Of a DNA stretch of 64,000 bases, positions 55,130 through 64,000 are shown one piece after another. Numbering within the stretch: the first letter of the stretch is position 1; the number at the start of each line of letters is the position of its first letter. Under the pieces are notes generated by a model. It was not told where the DNA came from, searched no databases, and was given only the letters and a program-made list of their open reading frames with translations. The stretch comes from Dyella silvae (GTDB lineage: Bacteria > Pseudomonadota > Gammaproteobacteria > Xanthomonadales > Rhodanobacteraceae), in NCBI RefSeq assembly GCF_026421305.1, contig NZ_JAPJBQ010000001.1, positions 434,001-498,000 on the forward strand. Reading direction: 5' to 3'. The translations under genes and the position numbers were made by a program.

Positions 55130-56340
55130 GTGCCACACCGCAGCGGCTGACCATTCTGGGGTCCACGGGATCCATCGGCACCAGTACGCTGGATGTGGTG
55201 GCGCGGCACCCGGACCGTTTCACGGTATTTGCGCTCACTGCACATCACCGCGTCGATCGGTTGTACGAGCAATGCGTGGCTTTTCGTCCAGCCCTGGCAG
55301 TCGTGGGTGATGCGACGCATGCTGCGGTACTGCAGCAGAAATTGCGTGACGCACATCTGCCCACGGAAGTCGCCTACGGATCTGCTGCCTTATGCGATGC
55401 AGCAAGTCATGCGCAATGTGATTCGGTAGTAGCCGCCATCGTGGGTGCTGCGGGCCTGGCCTCGTCGCTGGCTGCCGCAAGGGCGGGGAAAAAGATCCTG
55501 TTGGCGAACAAGGAGGCGTTGGTCATGTCCGGCGCGTTGTTCATCCGCGCTGTTGCCGAGCATGGCGCCACGTTGTTGCCGCTGGACAGCGAGCACAACG
55601 CCATCTTCCAGTGTCTCGGTACGGGTGTGCGTGACGGCCGCGGCGTGGAGCGCCTGATTCTGACCGCCTCGGGCGGGCCTTTTCTGCAGCGCGACCTGAC
55701 GACGCTCGATGACGTGACACCCGATCAGGCATGCGCGCATCCGAATTGGGTGATGGGGCGCAAGATTTCCGTTGACTCGGCCACCATGATGAACAAGGGC
55801 CTTGAGGTGATCGAGGCGCGCTGGCTGTTTGATATGCCCGCCGAGCGCATCGAGGTGGTGATTCATCCGCAAAGCGTCATCCACTCCATGGTCGCTTATG
55901 CGGACCAGTCGGTACTGGCGCAGCTCGGGAATCCCGATATGCGCACGCCGATTGCCCATGCACTGGCTTATCCCGATCGCGTCGACTCCGGCGTGGCGCC
56001 GCTGAATTTTGCCGCAATGGCCCACTTGAGCTTTCAGGTACCCGACCTGGATCGGTTCCCGTGCCTGCGGCTGGGACTTCAGGTATTGCGGGAAGACTGC
56101 GTGGCCAGTGTGACGCTGAATGCCGCCAACGAAGTGGCGGTGGATGCGTTTCTGCGCGAACAAATCCGATTCACGGACATACCACGAATCGTGGAGCAGT
56201 CGTTGCAGTGTTTGCCAACACTCGTCAATCAAGCGCCGTTGGAAGACATCCTTGCCGCGGACGAGCGGGCGCGCGCCACAGCGCAGCAGTTGATCCGGGA
56301 TCTTCCAGTCAGAAAGGCACAGCCCATCGCCGTTCATTGA
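55126..56340 (+). CDS. dxr: 1-deoxy-D-xylulose-5-phosphate reductoisomerase
   Basis: A 404-residue MEP-pathway enzyme converting DXP to 2-C-methyl-D-erythritol 4-phosphate with NADPH. Motifs are intact: [14 protein letters not shown] (NADPH), [34 protein letters not shown] and [11 protein letters not shown]. It lies outside the usual cdsA-dxr-rseP neighbourhood, so it may be a second copy (inference). It is 12 bp from ispA and forms an isoprenoid operon with it. Confidence 0.96.
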   Translation: MSATPQRLTILGSTGSIGTSTLDVVARHPDRFTVFALTAHHRVDRLYEQCVAFRPALAVVGDATHAAVLQQKLRDAHLPTEVAYGSAALCDAASHAQCDSVVAAIVGAAGLASSLAAARAGKKILLANKEALVMSGALFIRAVAEHGATLLPLDSEHNAIFQCLGTGVRDGRGVERLILTASGGPFLQRDLTTLDDVTPDQACAHPNWVMGRKISVDSATMMNKGLEVIEARWLFDMPAERIEVVIHPQSVIHSMVAYADQSVLAQLGNPDMRTPIAHALAYPDRVDSGVAPLNFAAMAHLSFQVPDLDRFPCLRLGLQVLREDCVASVTLNAANEVAVDAFLREQIRFTDIPRIVEQSLQCLPTLVNQAPLEDILAADERARATAQQLIRDLPVRKAQPIAVH

Positions 56341-56352
56341 AAGGAGAGTTGT

Positions 56353-57291
56353 GTGAGCGAAGCCGTCCAGCTGTGGCCCGAGTCGTCCACGTCAACATGT
56401 GCCGCCGATTCCTTGGAGGCATGGATGCCGGGCATTCTGCAGCGCACGGAACGCGCGCTCGATCGTTACCTTCCGTCCACGGAAAGCCTGCCCACAACGC
56501 TGCATGAGGCCATGCGCTACGCCACCCTGGGCGGAGGCAAGCGCTTGCGCGCATTACTTTGTCACGCGGCAGGCGAGCTGGTCGGTGCCGATCCCGAATG
56601 GCTCGATGGTGCAGCAAGCGCGGTCGAGATGATTCACGCCTATTCGCTGGTCCATGACGACTTGCCGGCGATGGATAACGACTTGCTGCGGCGCGGCCAG
56701 CCCACCGTGCACGTGCGCTACGGCGAGGCCGTGGCCATTCTGGTAGGGGATGGCTTGCAGGCACAGGCGTTTGCCGTGATCGGCCAACTGCCTGCTACGG
56801 CGGCGCATAAGGTGGCGCTGCTGCAGGAGTTGGCACGGGCGAGTAGTTCACTGGGGCTGGTAGGCGGTCAGGCGATCGATCTGGCGAGCGTGGGGTTGGT
56901 GCTGCCGCGCGAAGAGCTGGAACGCATGCATCGCATGAAAACCGGCGCGTTGTTCCGTGCGGCGATATTCATGGGCGCGCACTGTGGTCACGCCCCCATG
57001 GATCCGGCCGTGCATCGGGCGCTGGAGCAATATCAGTGCGCGGTGGGGCTTGCTTTTCAGGTCGTGGACGACGTGCTCGATGTGACCACCGACGCCGCCA
57101 CGCTGGGTAAAACGCCCGGCAAGGACGCGCAGGATCACAAGCCGACCTACGTCTCGCTGCTGGGGCTGGAGGCAGCACGCGAACTGGCCGAACAGCTCGG
57201 CGAGCGTGCACGCAGCGCACTACTGCCTCTGGGGTCGACGGCGACCTACCTGCACGGGCTGGTGGACATGATCGTGCATCGCATCCGTTGA
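56353..57291 (+). CDS. ispA: Farnesyl diphosphate synthase (polyprenyl synthetase)
   Basis: A 312-residue trans-prenyltransferase with GTG start and AAGGAGAG site. The first Asp-rich motif DDLPAMDND is at residues 102-110 and the second (VVDDVLD) near 236-242. LGGGKRLRALL and GLVGGQAIDL also match. It condenses IPP with DMAPP and GPP to farnesyl diphosphate, the precursor of squalene and hopanoids. The context with dxr and nearby shc supports a role in hopanoid supply. Confidence 0.93.
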   Translation: MSEAVQLWPESSTSTCAADSLEAWMPGILQRTERALDRYLPSTESLPTTLHEAMRYATLGGGKRLRALLCHAAGELVGADPEWLDGAASAVEMIHAYSLVHDDLPAMDNDLLRRGQPTVHVRYGEAVAILVGDGLQAQAFAVIGQLPATAAHKVALLQELARASSSLGLVGGQAIDLASVGLVLPREELERMHRMKTGALFRAAIFMGAHCGHAPMDPAVHRALEQYQCAVGLAFQVVDDVLDVTTDAATLGKTPGKDAQDHKPTYVSLLGLEAARELAEQLGERARSALLPLGSTATYLHGLVDMIVHRIR

Positions 57292-57334
57292 GCCAGGACA
57301 CCACGACGCGATTTGTGTCGTGGTGCCGGATCGC

Positions 57335-58990
57335 TCACGCTTCGCGATACCAGAGCAAGATCACGCCGATCAACATGAAGCAGGCTGGCCAAACGTAGCC
57401 AGCGATCTTGCCTCCGCGGCCCGGCAGGCGCAGCTCGAGCCATCGCGCCCAGCCTGCGGCGACACCGGCTAACGCCAGCGGCGTGTGCGTCAGCTCGATC
57501 AGCATTTGATCCTTGACGTTGGAAATCTGGTGGCTGTGGGTTAGCAGCATCGCGCCACCAACGGCGACCAGCAGAGGAAATACCAGCGCTGCATGGCTGT
57601 TGCGCAATCGCCCCGTACGCACCGACCATTCAAACGTGCCGAACAGGATGATCAGCAGCACGAAGCATCGGTGCTGCGCCACTTCGACATCGCGCCAGGC
57701 CACCCACCAGCCCTCCTGTCCCATGGGCCATACCTCGGGGTCGGAGCGCACCAGCAGAAAGCCGGCCAGGGCAAGAAACAGCAGCGGCCAATGCTTGGCC
57801 CATCCCACGCCACCGCGGCTGAGCAGTGCCAGCAGGCCGATCAGCAGCACGAAGATGCCGGCCCAGTGATGGTTGTATTCCGACCAGGCAATGTCTTCCG
57901 CGTTGCGCGGCGCTAGTACGCCTGAGCCGGGAATGGTGGCCGATTGCGCGACCTGGTGGTTGCGTTCGGCATCGCGATCAAGCGCTGCCTGCATTTGAGA
58001 GATGGCCAGCGTGTCGTGATCCGGTGATGTGAGTCGTGGCCATGCCGGAGCGTTGCGCTGTGCAATCTCATGGAGGCTCACCCGGTCGGTGGTCAGGTCG
58101 ATGGCGGGTGGTACCGAGGTCAGCGAGGCGGCGGCGAAGAAAATGGTGAAGCCGATGCCGATCTCCACTTCAGCAAAACGGCGCATGCGCATGACCGGTG
58201 CTTCGCCGCCTCTACGCAGTCGTTCGGTAACCATCAGATTGCCCAGGCCCAATGCCAGCAAGGCGAGGAACATGGCAATCTTGGCGCCTACCATGACGCC
58301 ATAGGCGGTGCCGTAGAAACCCGGCAGGTCGCCGATATAGAACACGCACATGGTGATGCCGGAAAGCAGGATGCAGGCTACGCCAAGCATCGACATGCGC
58401 GAGAACCGGGCGCCGACCAACCGCAGGCTCTCGCGGTCCTCCAGGTGGCGAAGCACCAGCACGAAGCTGGGGATGGCGCCGATCCAGATCGCAGCACCGA
58501 ATTGATGCAGGCCTTCCACCAGCATCAGCAGGGCGTTGTCGTCCAGTCGTGCGAAGGCGTGCGTGGTCACGGTGGCGGCAGCCAGCTCGATAATGCCGAT
58601 CAGAAGCAGAGTGGCGCGTGCGAAACCGCTGGTGAGTACTGACCCTCGCAGGCCAACGGCGATGACTAGCGCGCAGAGCATCTTTACGCCGCCAGACACG
58701 GCAAAGGATGCATGCATCACGTTGGTAAACGGCAGGTCGACGGTAGTCATCAACACCGACACCTGCAGCGCCGTGGTGGCCAGCTCGGCCAGCAGCAGGC
58801 CTGTAGCACTCCAGCGCGTGAGGCGCTGGGCGCGTTGTACCAGGGCGCCGCCCTGTGCGAGTCGTGGCGCGAGCGGATGAAGCAGACCTAGCAGGAACAA
58901 CAGGCCACCGAGGGTCATCGACTGGGCGACGATGACCAGTCCATGCAGGATGACGCTGAGGTATCCAAAAATGTCGACGAGCAGGGCCAC
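57335..58990 (-). CDS. copD: Copper resistance protein CopD-like membrane protein
   Basis: A 551-residue, roughly 12-14-helix inner-membrane protein. The N-terminal part carries a CopD domain, with EGLHQFGAAIWIGAIPSFVLVLRHL and adjacent helices; the C-terminal part adds further helices with His residues (LLTHSHQISNV, IELTHTPLAL). CopD with CopC takes part in copper uptake or resistance. It is 50 bp downstream of copC on the same strand and convergent with ispA. Confidence 0.82.
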   Translation of the reverse strand: MALLVDIFGYLSVILHGLVIVAQSMTLGGLLFLLGLLHPLAPRLAQGGALVQRAQRLTRWSATGLLLAELATTALQVSVLMTTVDLPFTNVMHASFAVSGGVKMLCALVIAVGLRGSVLTSGFARATLLLIGIIELAAATVTTHAFARLDDNALLMLVEGLHQFGAAIWIGAIPSFVLVLRHLEDRESLRLVGARFSRMSMLGVACILLSGITMCVFYIGDLPGFYGTAYGVMVGAKIAMFLALLALGLGNLMVTERLRRGGEAPVMRMRRFAEVEIGIGFTIFFAAASLTSVPPAIDLTTDRVSLHEIAQRNAPAWPRLTSPDHDTLAISQMQAALDRDAERNHQVAQSATIPGSGVLAPRNAEDIAWSEYNHHWAGIFVLLIGLLALLSRGGVGWAKHWPLLFLALAGFLLVRSDPEVWPMGQEGWWVAWRDVEVAQHRCFVLLIILFGTFEWSVRTGRLRNSHAALVFPLLVAVGGAMLLTHSHQISNVKDQMLIELTHTPLALAGVAAGWARWLELRLPGRGGKIAGYVWPACFMLIGVILLWYREA

Positions 58991-59040
58991 GAAATCCCCC
59001 GGTAGTCAGCGGTGGCGATTTAACTGGTGAGGGGTGAAAT

Positions 59041-59415
59041 CTATGGCGCGCTGGCCGTCACAGTGAAGGGCAGCTCGCCCCGCGTGATGTGTCCATCCAG
59101 TGCCAACGCTTGCCAGCGGATGACATAGGTTCCGGGCTTCAGCTCGGTTTCGCTTTCGAGCTCATTGCGCTTGTGGCTGTCGATGATGATGTGCAGCAGC
59201 GTTTCGCTGTGATCGGCTGCGATCAGTACGAGTCGCGAGCGCTCCTGGTCGATCTTGCTGTTGAACTTGAGAGTGATCGCCGCAGGGCCTGCGGGCTGGC
59301 TGCCATTAACCTTGGGCGTGCTGTCGAGCAGGATCGCGTGGGCGCTGACGCCCAGGCTGGCGAAGAGCAAGGGGGCGGCAAAGGCGAACATCGCGAGATG
59401 ACGGAAGGAACGCAT
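59041..59415 (-). CDS. copC: Copper-binding protein CopC
   Basis: A 124-residue periplasmic protein. A signal peptide (MFAFAAPLLFASLGVSA) ends just before HAILLDSTP, so mature His1 can bind Cu(II), with a second His in the DGHITRGEL motif typical of CopC. The CopC beta-sandwich segments (ITLKFNSKID, GTYVIRWQALALDGH) are visible. The long open frame that extends to 60645 is a shadow of hpnN. It lies 29 bp downstream of hpnN and is probably cotranscribed with it and copD. Confidence 0.88.
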   Translation of the reverse strand: MRSFRHLAMFAFAAPLLFASLGVSAHAILLDSTPKVNGSQPAGPAAITLKFNSKIDQERSRLVLIAADHSETLLHIIIDSHKRNELESETELKPGTYVIRWQALALDGHITRGELPFTVTASAP

Positions 59416-59444
59416 GAACGGCTCCGGCGGGTGATAAGTCTGAC

Positions 59445-62057
59445 CTAGTGAGCATGTTCCTTTCCTTCGCAAGGCCCAACGGCGTACAAAGCCGCCGGCA
59501 GAAACGCAAAGGTGGAAAGCAGTACGGCAAGCAGGCTCAGCAGCAACACCGTGCCCATGCTGGCCGTGCCAGGGTGGCGGGCGATCGCCAGGCTGCCGAA
59601 GGCGGTGCCGGTGGTGAGCGCGGAGAACAGAATGGCGCGTGCCGTCGGCGAGCCAAGAAATTGGCGCATGCCGTGGCGCCAGTTCATCACGAAGTACACG
59701 TTGAACGAAACGCCGACGCCCAGCAGCAGGGGCAGGGCAATGATGTTGGCGAAGTTGATGGCAATGCCGAACGCACGTGCCAGCAACGCGGTGAGCAGGG
59801 CTGACATCAGCAATGTGGCCAGCACCAGCCCAGCGTCTTGCAGGCGTCGGAGCACCAGCAACAACACGATGCCGATGGCGAGGGTCGCGTACACCGCGGC
59901 TTCGCGGAATGCAGTCAGGATGGTGTCGGCAGCCCTGATGGTAGCGACCGCTGAACCGGCAGCTTCCGGTGCTTCCTCCTGCACCACCTGCACGAAATGG
60001 CGCAGGCCCGCCGTGTTTTGTGCCTTGGCGGTGGGGGTGACCTGCACACGCACCCGCCCATCCGGCGCGAACCAATCGCGCTTCAGATTCTCCGGCAGGT
60101 TTTGCATGGTGATGGTTTCGGCAGACAACGAATCGCCCAATTGATGGAGCGTATAGGGAAGAAACTCCGTCAGCGCCTTGTTGGCGGTGGCCATCTGCTG
60201 ATCCGATCCCTGCGCCAGTTGCGCCAATGCCTTGCCGATGCGGCGCAACGGCGAGTTGGCTGGCAGCTTGTCGGAAACACTGGCGATGCCCTCGCTGGTG
60301 TCCTTGGCGGCCTCGCGCATGTCGGCATAGCTGGGCGCTGCCGCTTGTTCGCCGGGGTTGAGCACGGCGTACATGAGATCCGATGCCTGCTGAATCTGGT
60401 CGAGTTTGTCGGCCTGGCCGACCGGTACGAAATCGACACCGGAAACCACCTGCATGACCTGAGGTAGCTTGCCCAGGCGATCGCTGAGTTTCTTGGCCTC
60501 GTCGAGATTCTTGACGAGGATGTCCATGGTGAATGGATTGGTGTTCGGGTCGTCCATCAGCGACGCCAGCGTGCGCATCGCTTCGGTATCGGCGCGCTTG
60601 GTATGCAGCGGATTGGCGTCGAACGGAATGGTGATGGCGCACCACAGGCCGCCGGCGCCAAGCACGGCGAACGCCATAAGCACGCGCTTGCGATGGCGAT
60701 GCAGCCAGGTGTCCGCCGCTGCGCCACCAGGCAGGGCGACCTCGTGATGCGGTGAGCTATGGGCGAGCAAGCGGAGCAGGGCAGGCAGCACAGTCAGCGT
60801 GCACACCAGCGCCAGCAGCATACCGACGCCGGCAATGATGCCCAGCTCGGCGACGCCGGTGAAATCGGTGGGGCCAAAGGCAAGAAATCCACAGGAGGTG
60901 GCGAGCGCGGCAAGGCCGATCTGGCCGGCCGCGCGATCTCCCGTTTCATGCAGAGAGTCGGCAAAGGATCGCTCGCTGAATTGTCGGGCTCGCAGGCGAA
61001 CGGCGAACTGGATGCCAAAATCCACCGCAAGCCCGACGAACAGCACGGCAAACGCCACCGACACGAGGTTGAGCCGGCCCACGGCAAACGCTGCGAAGCC
61101 CAGCGTATAGATCAGGCCCACGATCAGCGTCATCACCACCGGCACGATCAGTCGCCACGAACCCAGCGCGAGCGCCAGCCAGAACACCAGTAGCAGGCTA
61201 CTGCCGACAGCAATGGGGCCGGCGCGATCGGTGAGCGAAGCGAACTCTTCGTCAGCCAGCGGCACCGAGCCTGTGTAGTTGATGTGCACGCGGCCCGAAG
61301 CCACTTCGGGTAGCTGTGCCGCCATGCGCAGCATGGCTTCCGTGGCGCTGCGCCCGGGCTGCAATGCGGCACGGTCGAGTACCGGGTGCACGAGGATGAA
61401 TTCCTGCCCGCCATTGGCATTCACAAGCTCCGGGGTGAGCAGTGCCTGCCAGGAAAGCGGCGAAGCATGGCCGGCGACCGCGTCCTCCATGGTCTTGGCG
61501 ACATTGCCAAGCGCTGCGTCGTACGAGGAAAGATCCTCCGCCATGCCCCGGCGCACGCCTTCGACCATCAGGTCGATGCCCTTGAACAAGCCGCGGGCCG
61601 AAGGGTCGGTCGCCAACGGCCCAAGCAGAGGTTGCGCTTGCAGCATGCTGTCGAGCGTGCTCGAGAGTTCCTTCGGCGGCAGCAGCAGCAAACCTTCGCG
61701 ATTGAAGAACGGGCTGATGCCGGGCGTAGAGGATGATTGGAAATGCGCGGTGTCGGCGGCAATTTTCTGGTTCAGCGCCTGGGCGACGATGCGCGCCTCC
61801 TCCGGTGTGGAGGCACGTACGACGACGGTGAGCGTGTCGCTGAATTGGGGGAACAGACGAGCAAAGGCCTGGCTCTGCTGCCGCCACGGCAGCTTCGCAG
61901 AAAACAGATGGTCGGCATCGGTGTCGACGCTCAGGTGATTTGAGGCCCCATACAGGCATACGGCGACCATTAGCGCGGCGATCGACAGCACCACAAAACG
62001 GTGCCTGCCACTGTGATCAACCAGCCATACCAGGCCTTTGTGAATCGTTGTGAACAC
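59445..62057 (-). CDS. hpnN: Hopanoid transporter HpnN (RND/MMPL family)
   Basis: An 870-residue RND-type transporter with GTG start. Two halves each have a large periplasmic domain and six helices, with the MMPL core (VSVAFAVLFVGLAVDFGIQFAVRLRAR; INFANIIALPLLLGVGVSFNVYFVMNWR). HpnN moves hopanoids from the inner to the outer membrane. It is 76 bp downstream of hpnG in the shc-hpnG-hpnN order. Confidence 0.92.
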   Translation of the reverse strand: MFTTIHKGLVWLVDHSGRHRFVVLSIAALMVAVCLYGASNHLSVDTDADHLFSAKLPWRQQSQAFARLFPQFSDTLTVVVRASTPEEARIVAQALNQKIAADTAHFQSSSTPGISPFFNREGLLLLPPKELSSTLDSMLQAQPLLGPLATDPSARGLFKGIDLMVEGVRRGMAEDLSSYDAALGNVAKTMEDAVAGHASPLSWQALLTPELVNANGGQEFILVHPVLDRAALQPGRSATEAMLRMAAQLPEVASGRVHINYTGSVPLADEEFASLTDRAGPIAVGSSLLLVFWLALALGSWRLIVPVVMTLIVGLIYTLGFAAFAVGRLNLVSVAFAVLFVGLAVDFGIQFAVRLRARQFSERSFADSLHETGDRAAGQIGLAALATSCGFLAFGPTDFTGVAELGIIAGVGMLLALVCTLTVLPALLRLLAHSSPHHEVALPGGAAADTWLHRHRKRVLMAFAVLGAGGLWCAITIPFDANPLHTKRADTEAMRTLASLMDDPNTNPFTMDILVKNLDEAKKLSDRLGKLPQVMQVVSGVDFVPVGQADKLDQIQQASDLMYAVLNPGEQAAAPSYADMREAAKDTSEGIASVSDKLPANSPLRRIGKALAQLAQGSDQQMATANKALTEFLPYTLHQLGDSLSAETITMQNLPENLKRDWFAPDGRVRVQVTPTAKAQNTAGLRHFVQVVQEEAPEAAGSAVATIRAADTILTAFREAAVYATLAIGIVLLLVLRRLQDAGLVLATLLMSALLTALLARAFGIAINFANIIALPLLLGVGVSFNVYFVMNWRHGMRQFLGSPTARAILFSALTTGTAFGSLAIARHPGTASMGTVLLLSLLAVLLSTFAFLPAALYAVGPCEGKEHAH

Positions 62058-62133
62058 GCCGCCGGGTCTCCTGGCTTTGATAGGGCCGGCCGCACGTCGA
62101 GGCCATGCCTGACATTCAAACGATGGGTAGAGG

Positions 62134-62871
62134 TTAGCAGGGGAGTACGGGGTTGCGTCCCAGTCCGCGACCCGCCGCTGCAGCAGCCGCCTGCAGCGCG
62201 TGCGTGGCCTTGTTCATGCGTGAGGCCAGTTTGGGCAACTGCGAAAGCAGGGATGGGTGGCGCAGAAGAGTGGCCGCCATGCGCCAGAGTAACGGGCGCC
62301 CCCACGCGTCGACGCCTGCCTGCAGTTCGGTGGGGATATCATCATTGCGCTCATCAACGATGGCGCGCAGCACCACAAACGGCATCCGATGTTCGCTGGC
62401 GACGGCAGCGACGGCGGCGCTTTCCATATCCACCGCAGCGGCCAGATGGTGTTCGCGCATGGCGGCCTTGTCGCCGGCGCAGAGCAGCGGTGATGGAAGG
62501 CTTAGCAGATGACCCTCCGTCAACATCGGTAAAGCTGTCGCGCGCAGGTGCTGGATCAGGGCCATACGCCACGCGGGTGTCGGCACATAGTCGTGCCCTC
62601 GCTCGTCGATGATGCACGAGGGACAAAACAGCGTGCCGCTACGAAGTCCGGGCGCCAGTGCGCCTGCGACGCCAAATGCGGCCAGCGCCGTGGCGCCTGC
62701 GGAAATCAATCCTTCTGCCGCTTGCCGCGCCGCTTGCTGGCCCATGCCGCTCAGCCAGGCAAGGTCGCCGTTGTCGAGCGCGATGGCCTGGCCCGCAGGC
62801 AACGATTTGCGGGCCAGCGCCTTTGCCTCGGCGGCAAGGGCGACCACGATGCCCACGGGGTGATGACTCAC
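62134..62871 (-). CDS. hpnG: Hopanoid-associated phosphorylase / nucleosidase HpnG
   Basis: A 245-residue member of the purine nucleoside phosphorylase family. The conserved AVDMESAAVAAVA motif and the GVAGALAPGLRSGTL and VLRAIVDERNDD segments match hopanoid cluster HpnG, which removes adenine from adenosylhopane. The start is taken as the GTG at 62871, whose GTGA overlaps the shc stop; it begins VSHHPVGIVVALAAEAKAL. An ATG at 62928 would extend 57 bp into shc. The open frame further upstream is shadow. Confidence 0.88.
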   Translation of the reverse strand: MSHHPVGIVVALAAEAKALARKSLPAGQAIALDNGDLAWLSGMGQQAARQAAEGLISAGATALAAFGVAGALAPGLRSGTLFCPSCIIDERGHDYVPTPAWRMALIQHLRATALPMLTEGHLLSLPSPLLCAGDKAAMREHHLAAAVDMESAAVAAVASEHRMPFVVLRAIVDERNDDIPTELQAGVDAWGRPLLWRMAATLLRHPSLLSQLPKLASRMNKATHALQAAAAAAGRGLGRNPVLPC

Positions 62872-64000
62872 TGCGTTGTCCGTGGCGATGTGGCGGAGGT
62901 CAGCTGTCGATAGCGCGTCAGTGCCCATAACGGAAAATACGCGGTGTAGCCGTGGTACTTGAGAAAAAAGACGCGTGGAAAGCCCGGCGCATTGAAGCTC
63001 GGGTGATACCAGAGTCCCTCTTCGCATTCGCCATCATCCTGCTGGTCGTCCAGTAACCATTGCACGCCGCGCCGCACCGCGCCGGACGCATGCTCGCCGG
63101 CGGCAAGCAGCCCCAGCAGCGCCCATGCCGTGCTATGCGCCGTACTGACGCCTCGATTCGTGCCGCGTAATGACGGGTCGTAATAGCTGTCGTTGGTTTC
63201 GCCCCAGCCGCCGTCGGCGTGCTGCATCGCAAGCAGCCAGTCCACCGACTTGCGTATCCAGGGCTGGCGCATGTCTTCACCGGCCAATGCGAGGCCAGCA
63301 AGCACGGACCACGTGCCATATATGTAGTTGGTGCCCCAGCGCCCCCAGTAGGCGCCATCGGGCGTCTGTGCCTGCCTGAGGTAGGCCACGCAGCGCCTGA
63401 TAGCTTCGCCATCCTGTGGACGCTGGAGTACGCCGAGACAGGCCAGTACGCGACCGGATACATCCTCGGTAGGCGGATCGAGCATGGCGCCGTGGTCGGC
63501 GAAGGGAATCTCATTGATGTGATAGTGCGTGTTGTTGCGGTCAAACGCCGCAAAGCCACCGTTGTCCGACTGCATGCCCACCAGCCAGTCGGCGGCGCGT
63601 TCGATGCGTTCGCGATAGGTGGCCGCCTGCGGTGTGCCGCGCACGGCGACATGCAGCAAGCCAGCAATGACCGCGGTGTCGTCGAGGTCGGGGTAATACG
63701 CATTGGCATACTGGAAAGCCCAGCCGCCCGGTGCCAAATCTGGCGCCTGGACTGCCCAGTCACCCTGAAGATCCTGTTCCTGCAGCGGTGCCAGCCAGTC
63801 CATGGCGCGCGTTACTGCGGATTGGGTGACGTCATCGGGCGAGGCTCGCAGCAACGCCATGGCTGCCCAGCCGGTATCCCACACGGGAGACACGCAAGGT
63901 TGGCAGTACGCCGTGCCATCGTCGCGATACACGATGAGCTTTTGCAGCGACTTCAGACAGGTCGCGCGGGCATCGTGATCCTTGGGATAGCCAAGCAGGT
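62868..64000 (-). CDS. shc: Squalene-hopene cyclase (C-terminal part)
   Basis: The C-terminal 377 codons of squalene-hopene cyclase; the gene continues past the right window edge. The catalytic DxDD motif is seen in YPDLDDTAVI, and QW repeats in QSDNGGFAAF, QTPDGAYWGRWG and QHADGGWGE. It cyclises squalene to hopene or hopanol on the membrane. It overlaps hpnG by 4 bp, so the two are translationally coupled. Confidence 0.97.
   Translation of the reverse strand, partial: LLGYPKDHDARATCLKSLQKLIVYRDDGTAYCQPCVSPVWDTGWAAMALLRASPDDVTQSAVTRAMDWLAPLQEQDLQGDWAVQAPDLAPGGWAFQYANAYYPDLDDTAVIAGLLHVAVRGTPQAATYRERIERAADWLVGMQSDNGGFAAFDRNNTHYHINEIPFADHGAMLDPPTEDVSGRVLACLGVLQRPQDGEAIRRCVAYLRQAQTPDGAYWGRWGTNYIYGTWSVLAGLALAGEDMRQPWIRKSVDWLLAMQHADGGWGETNDSYYDPSLRGTNRGVSTAHSTAWALLGLLAAGEHASGAVRRGVQWLLDDQQDDGECEEGLWYHPSFNAPGFPRVFFLKYHGYTAYFPLWALTRYRQLTSATSPRTTQ

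Noticed and set aside
59416-60645. Extension of the copC frame to 534 codons
   Set aside because: The added part is antisense-frame shadow of hpnN on the same strand; CopC has its own signal peptide start at 59415.

Overview
The window looks like one chromosomal stretch of a GC-rich gammaproteobacterium of the Xanthomonadales, most likely Rhodanobacteraceae (a Dyella-, Luteibacter- or Rhodanobacter-type genome). The reasons are the block ndk-rlmN-pilF-rodZ-yfgM-bamB-der, the PsrA-like TetR beside a FadN-type beta-oxidation gene, REP-like dyads, and hopanoid genes. The genus assignment is inference. Coding density is high. I see no rRNA, tRNA, CRISPR array, insertion sequence or prophage.

Layout. 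0-2 kb: fatty-acid oxidation gene (cut by the window edge) and its TetR regulator with two palindromic operators. 2-9 kb: conserved housekeeping block (ndk, rlmN, pilF, rodZ, yfgM, bamB, der). 9-17 kb: moeB with an N-terminal rhodanese domain, a double GNAT protein, folD, guaB, guaA, an SDR and tadA; the 3' end of guaA is AT-rich and looks like an integration scar. 17-20 kb: CHAD protein, sirtuin, HAD phosphatase. 20-31 kb: a microaerobic and nitrosative-stress region with Fnr/Anr, the cbb3 oxidase operon ccoNOQP plus ccoI/ccoS, ferredoxin fdxA, a Fur-box-controlled cytochrome c-FTR1 iron permease, and nnrS with a truncated haemoglobin. Three similar Fnr-like dyads sit 60-70 bp upstream of ccoN, fdxA and nnrS. 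31-44.6 kb: accessory metabolism (two amidohydrolases, a porin, a thiolase, msrB, a cysteine-less DksA-like protein, a TonB receptor, an EF-G paralogue, a beta-hydroxylase). 44.8-50.3 kb: a small basic protein behind a 28-bp palindrome; a four-gene Fur-box-linked set for flavin-based extracytosolic electron transfer (beta-barrel, FMN-binding protein, ApbE, 4-TM membrane protein); and a secreted Lys/Asp repeat protein paired with a second barrel. 50.4-55 kb: ahpCF with an OxyR-type site, an alpha/beta hydrolase, fpr. 55-64 kb: isoprenoid and hopanoid genes (a remnant of dxs, dxr, ispA; then on the other strand shc-hpnG-hpnN) with copC-copD downstream of hpnN.

How they work together. Anr/Fnr, cbb3 oxidase, NnrS, haemoglobin and ferredoxin form a low-oxygen and NO module. 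FTR1 and the flavin set look like iron-limitation functions. Dxr and IspA would supply farnesyl diphosphate to the hopanoid branch, whose cyclase, nucleosidase-like HpnG and RND transporter HpnN lie next to it. The best candidates for something little described are the Fur-linked flavin/barrel cluster, the palindrome with its AT-hook-like basic protein, the secreted repeat/barrel pair, the dxs remnant coupled to dxr, and the guaA 3'-end scar.
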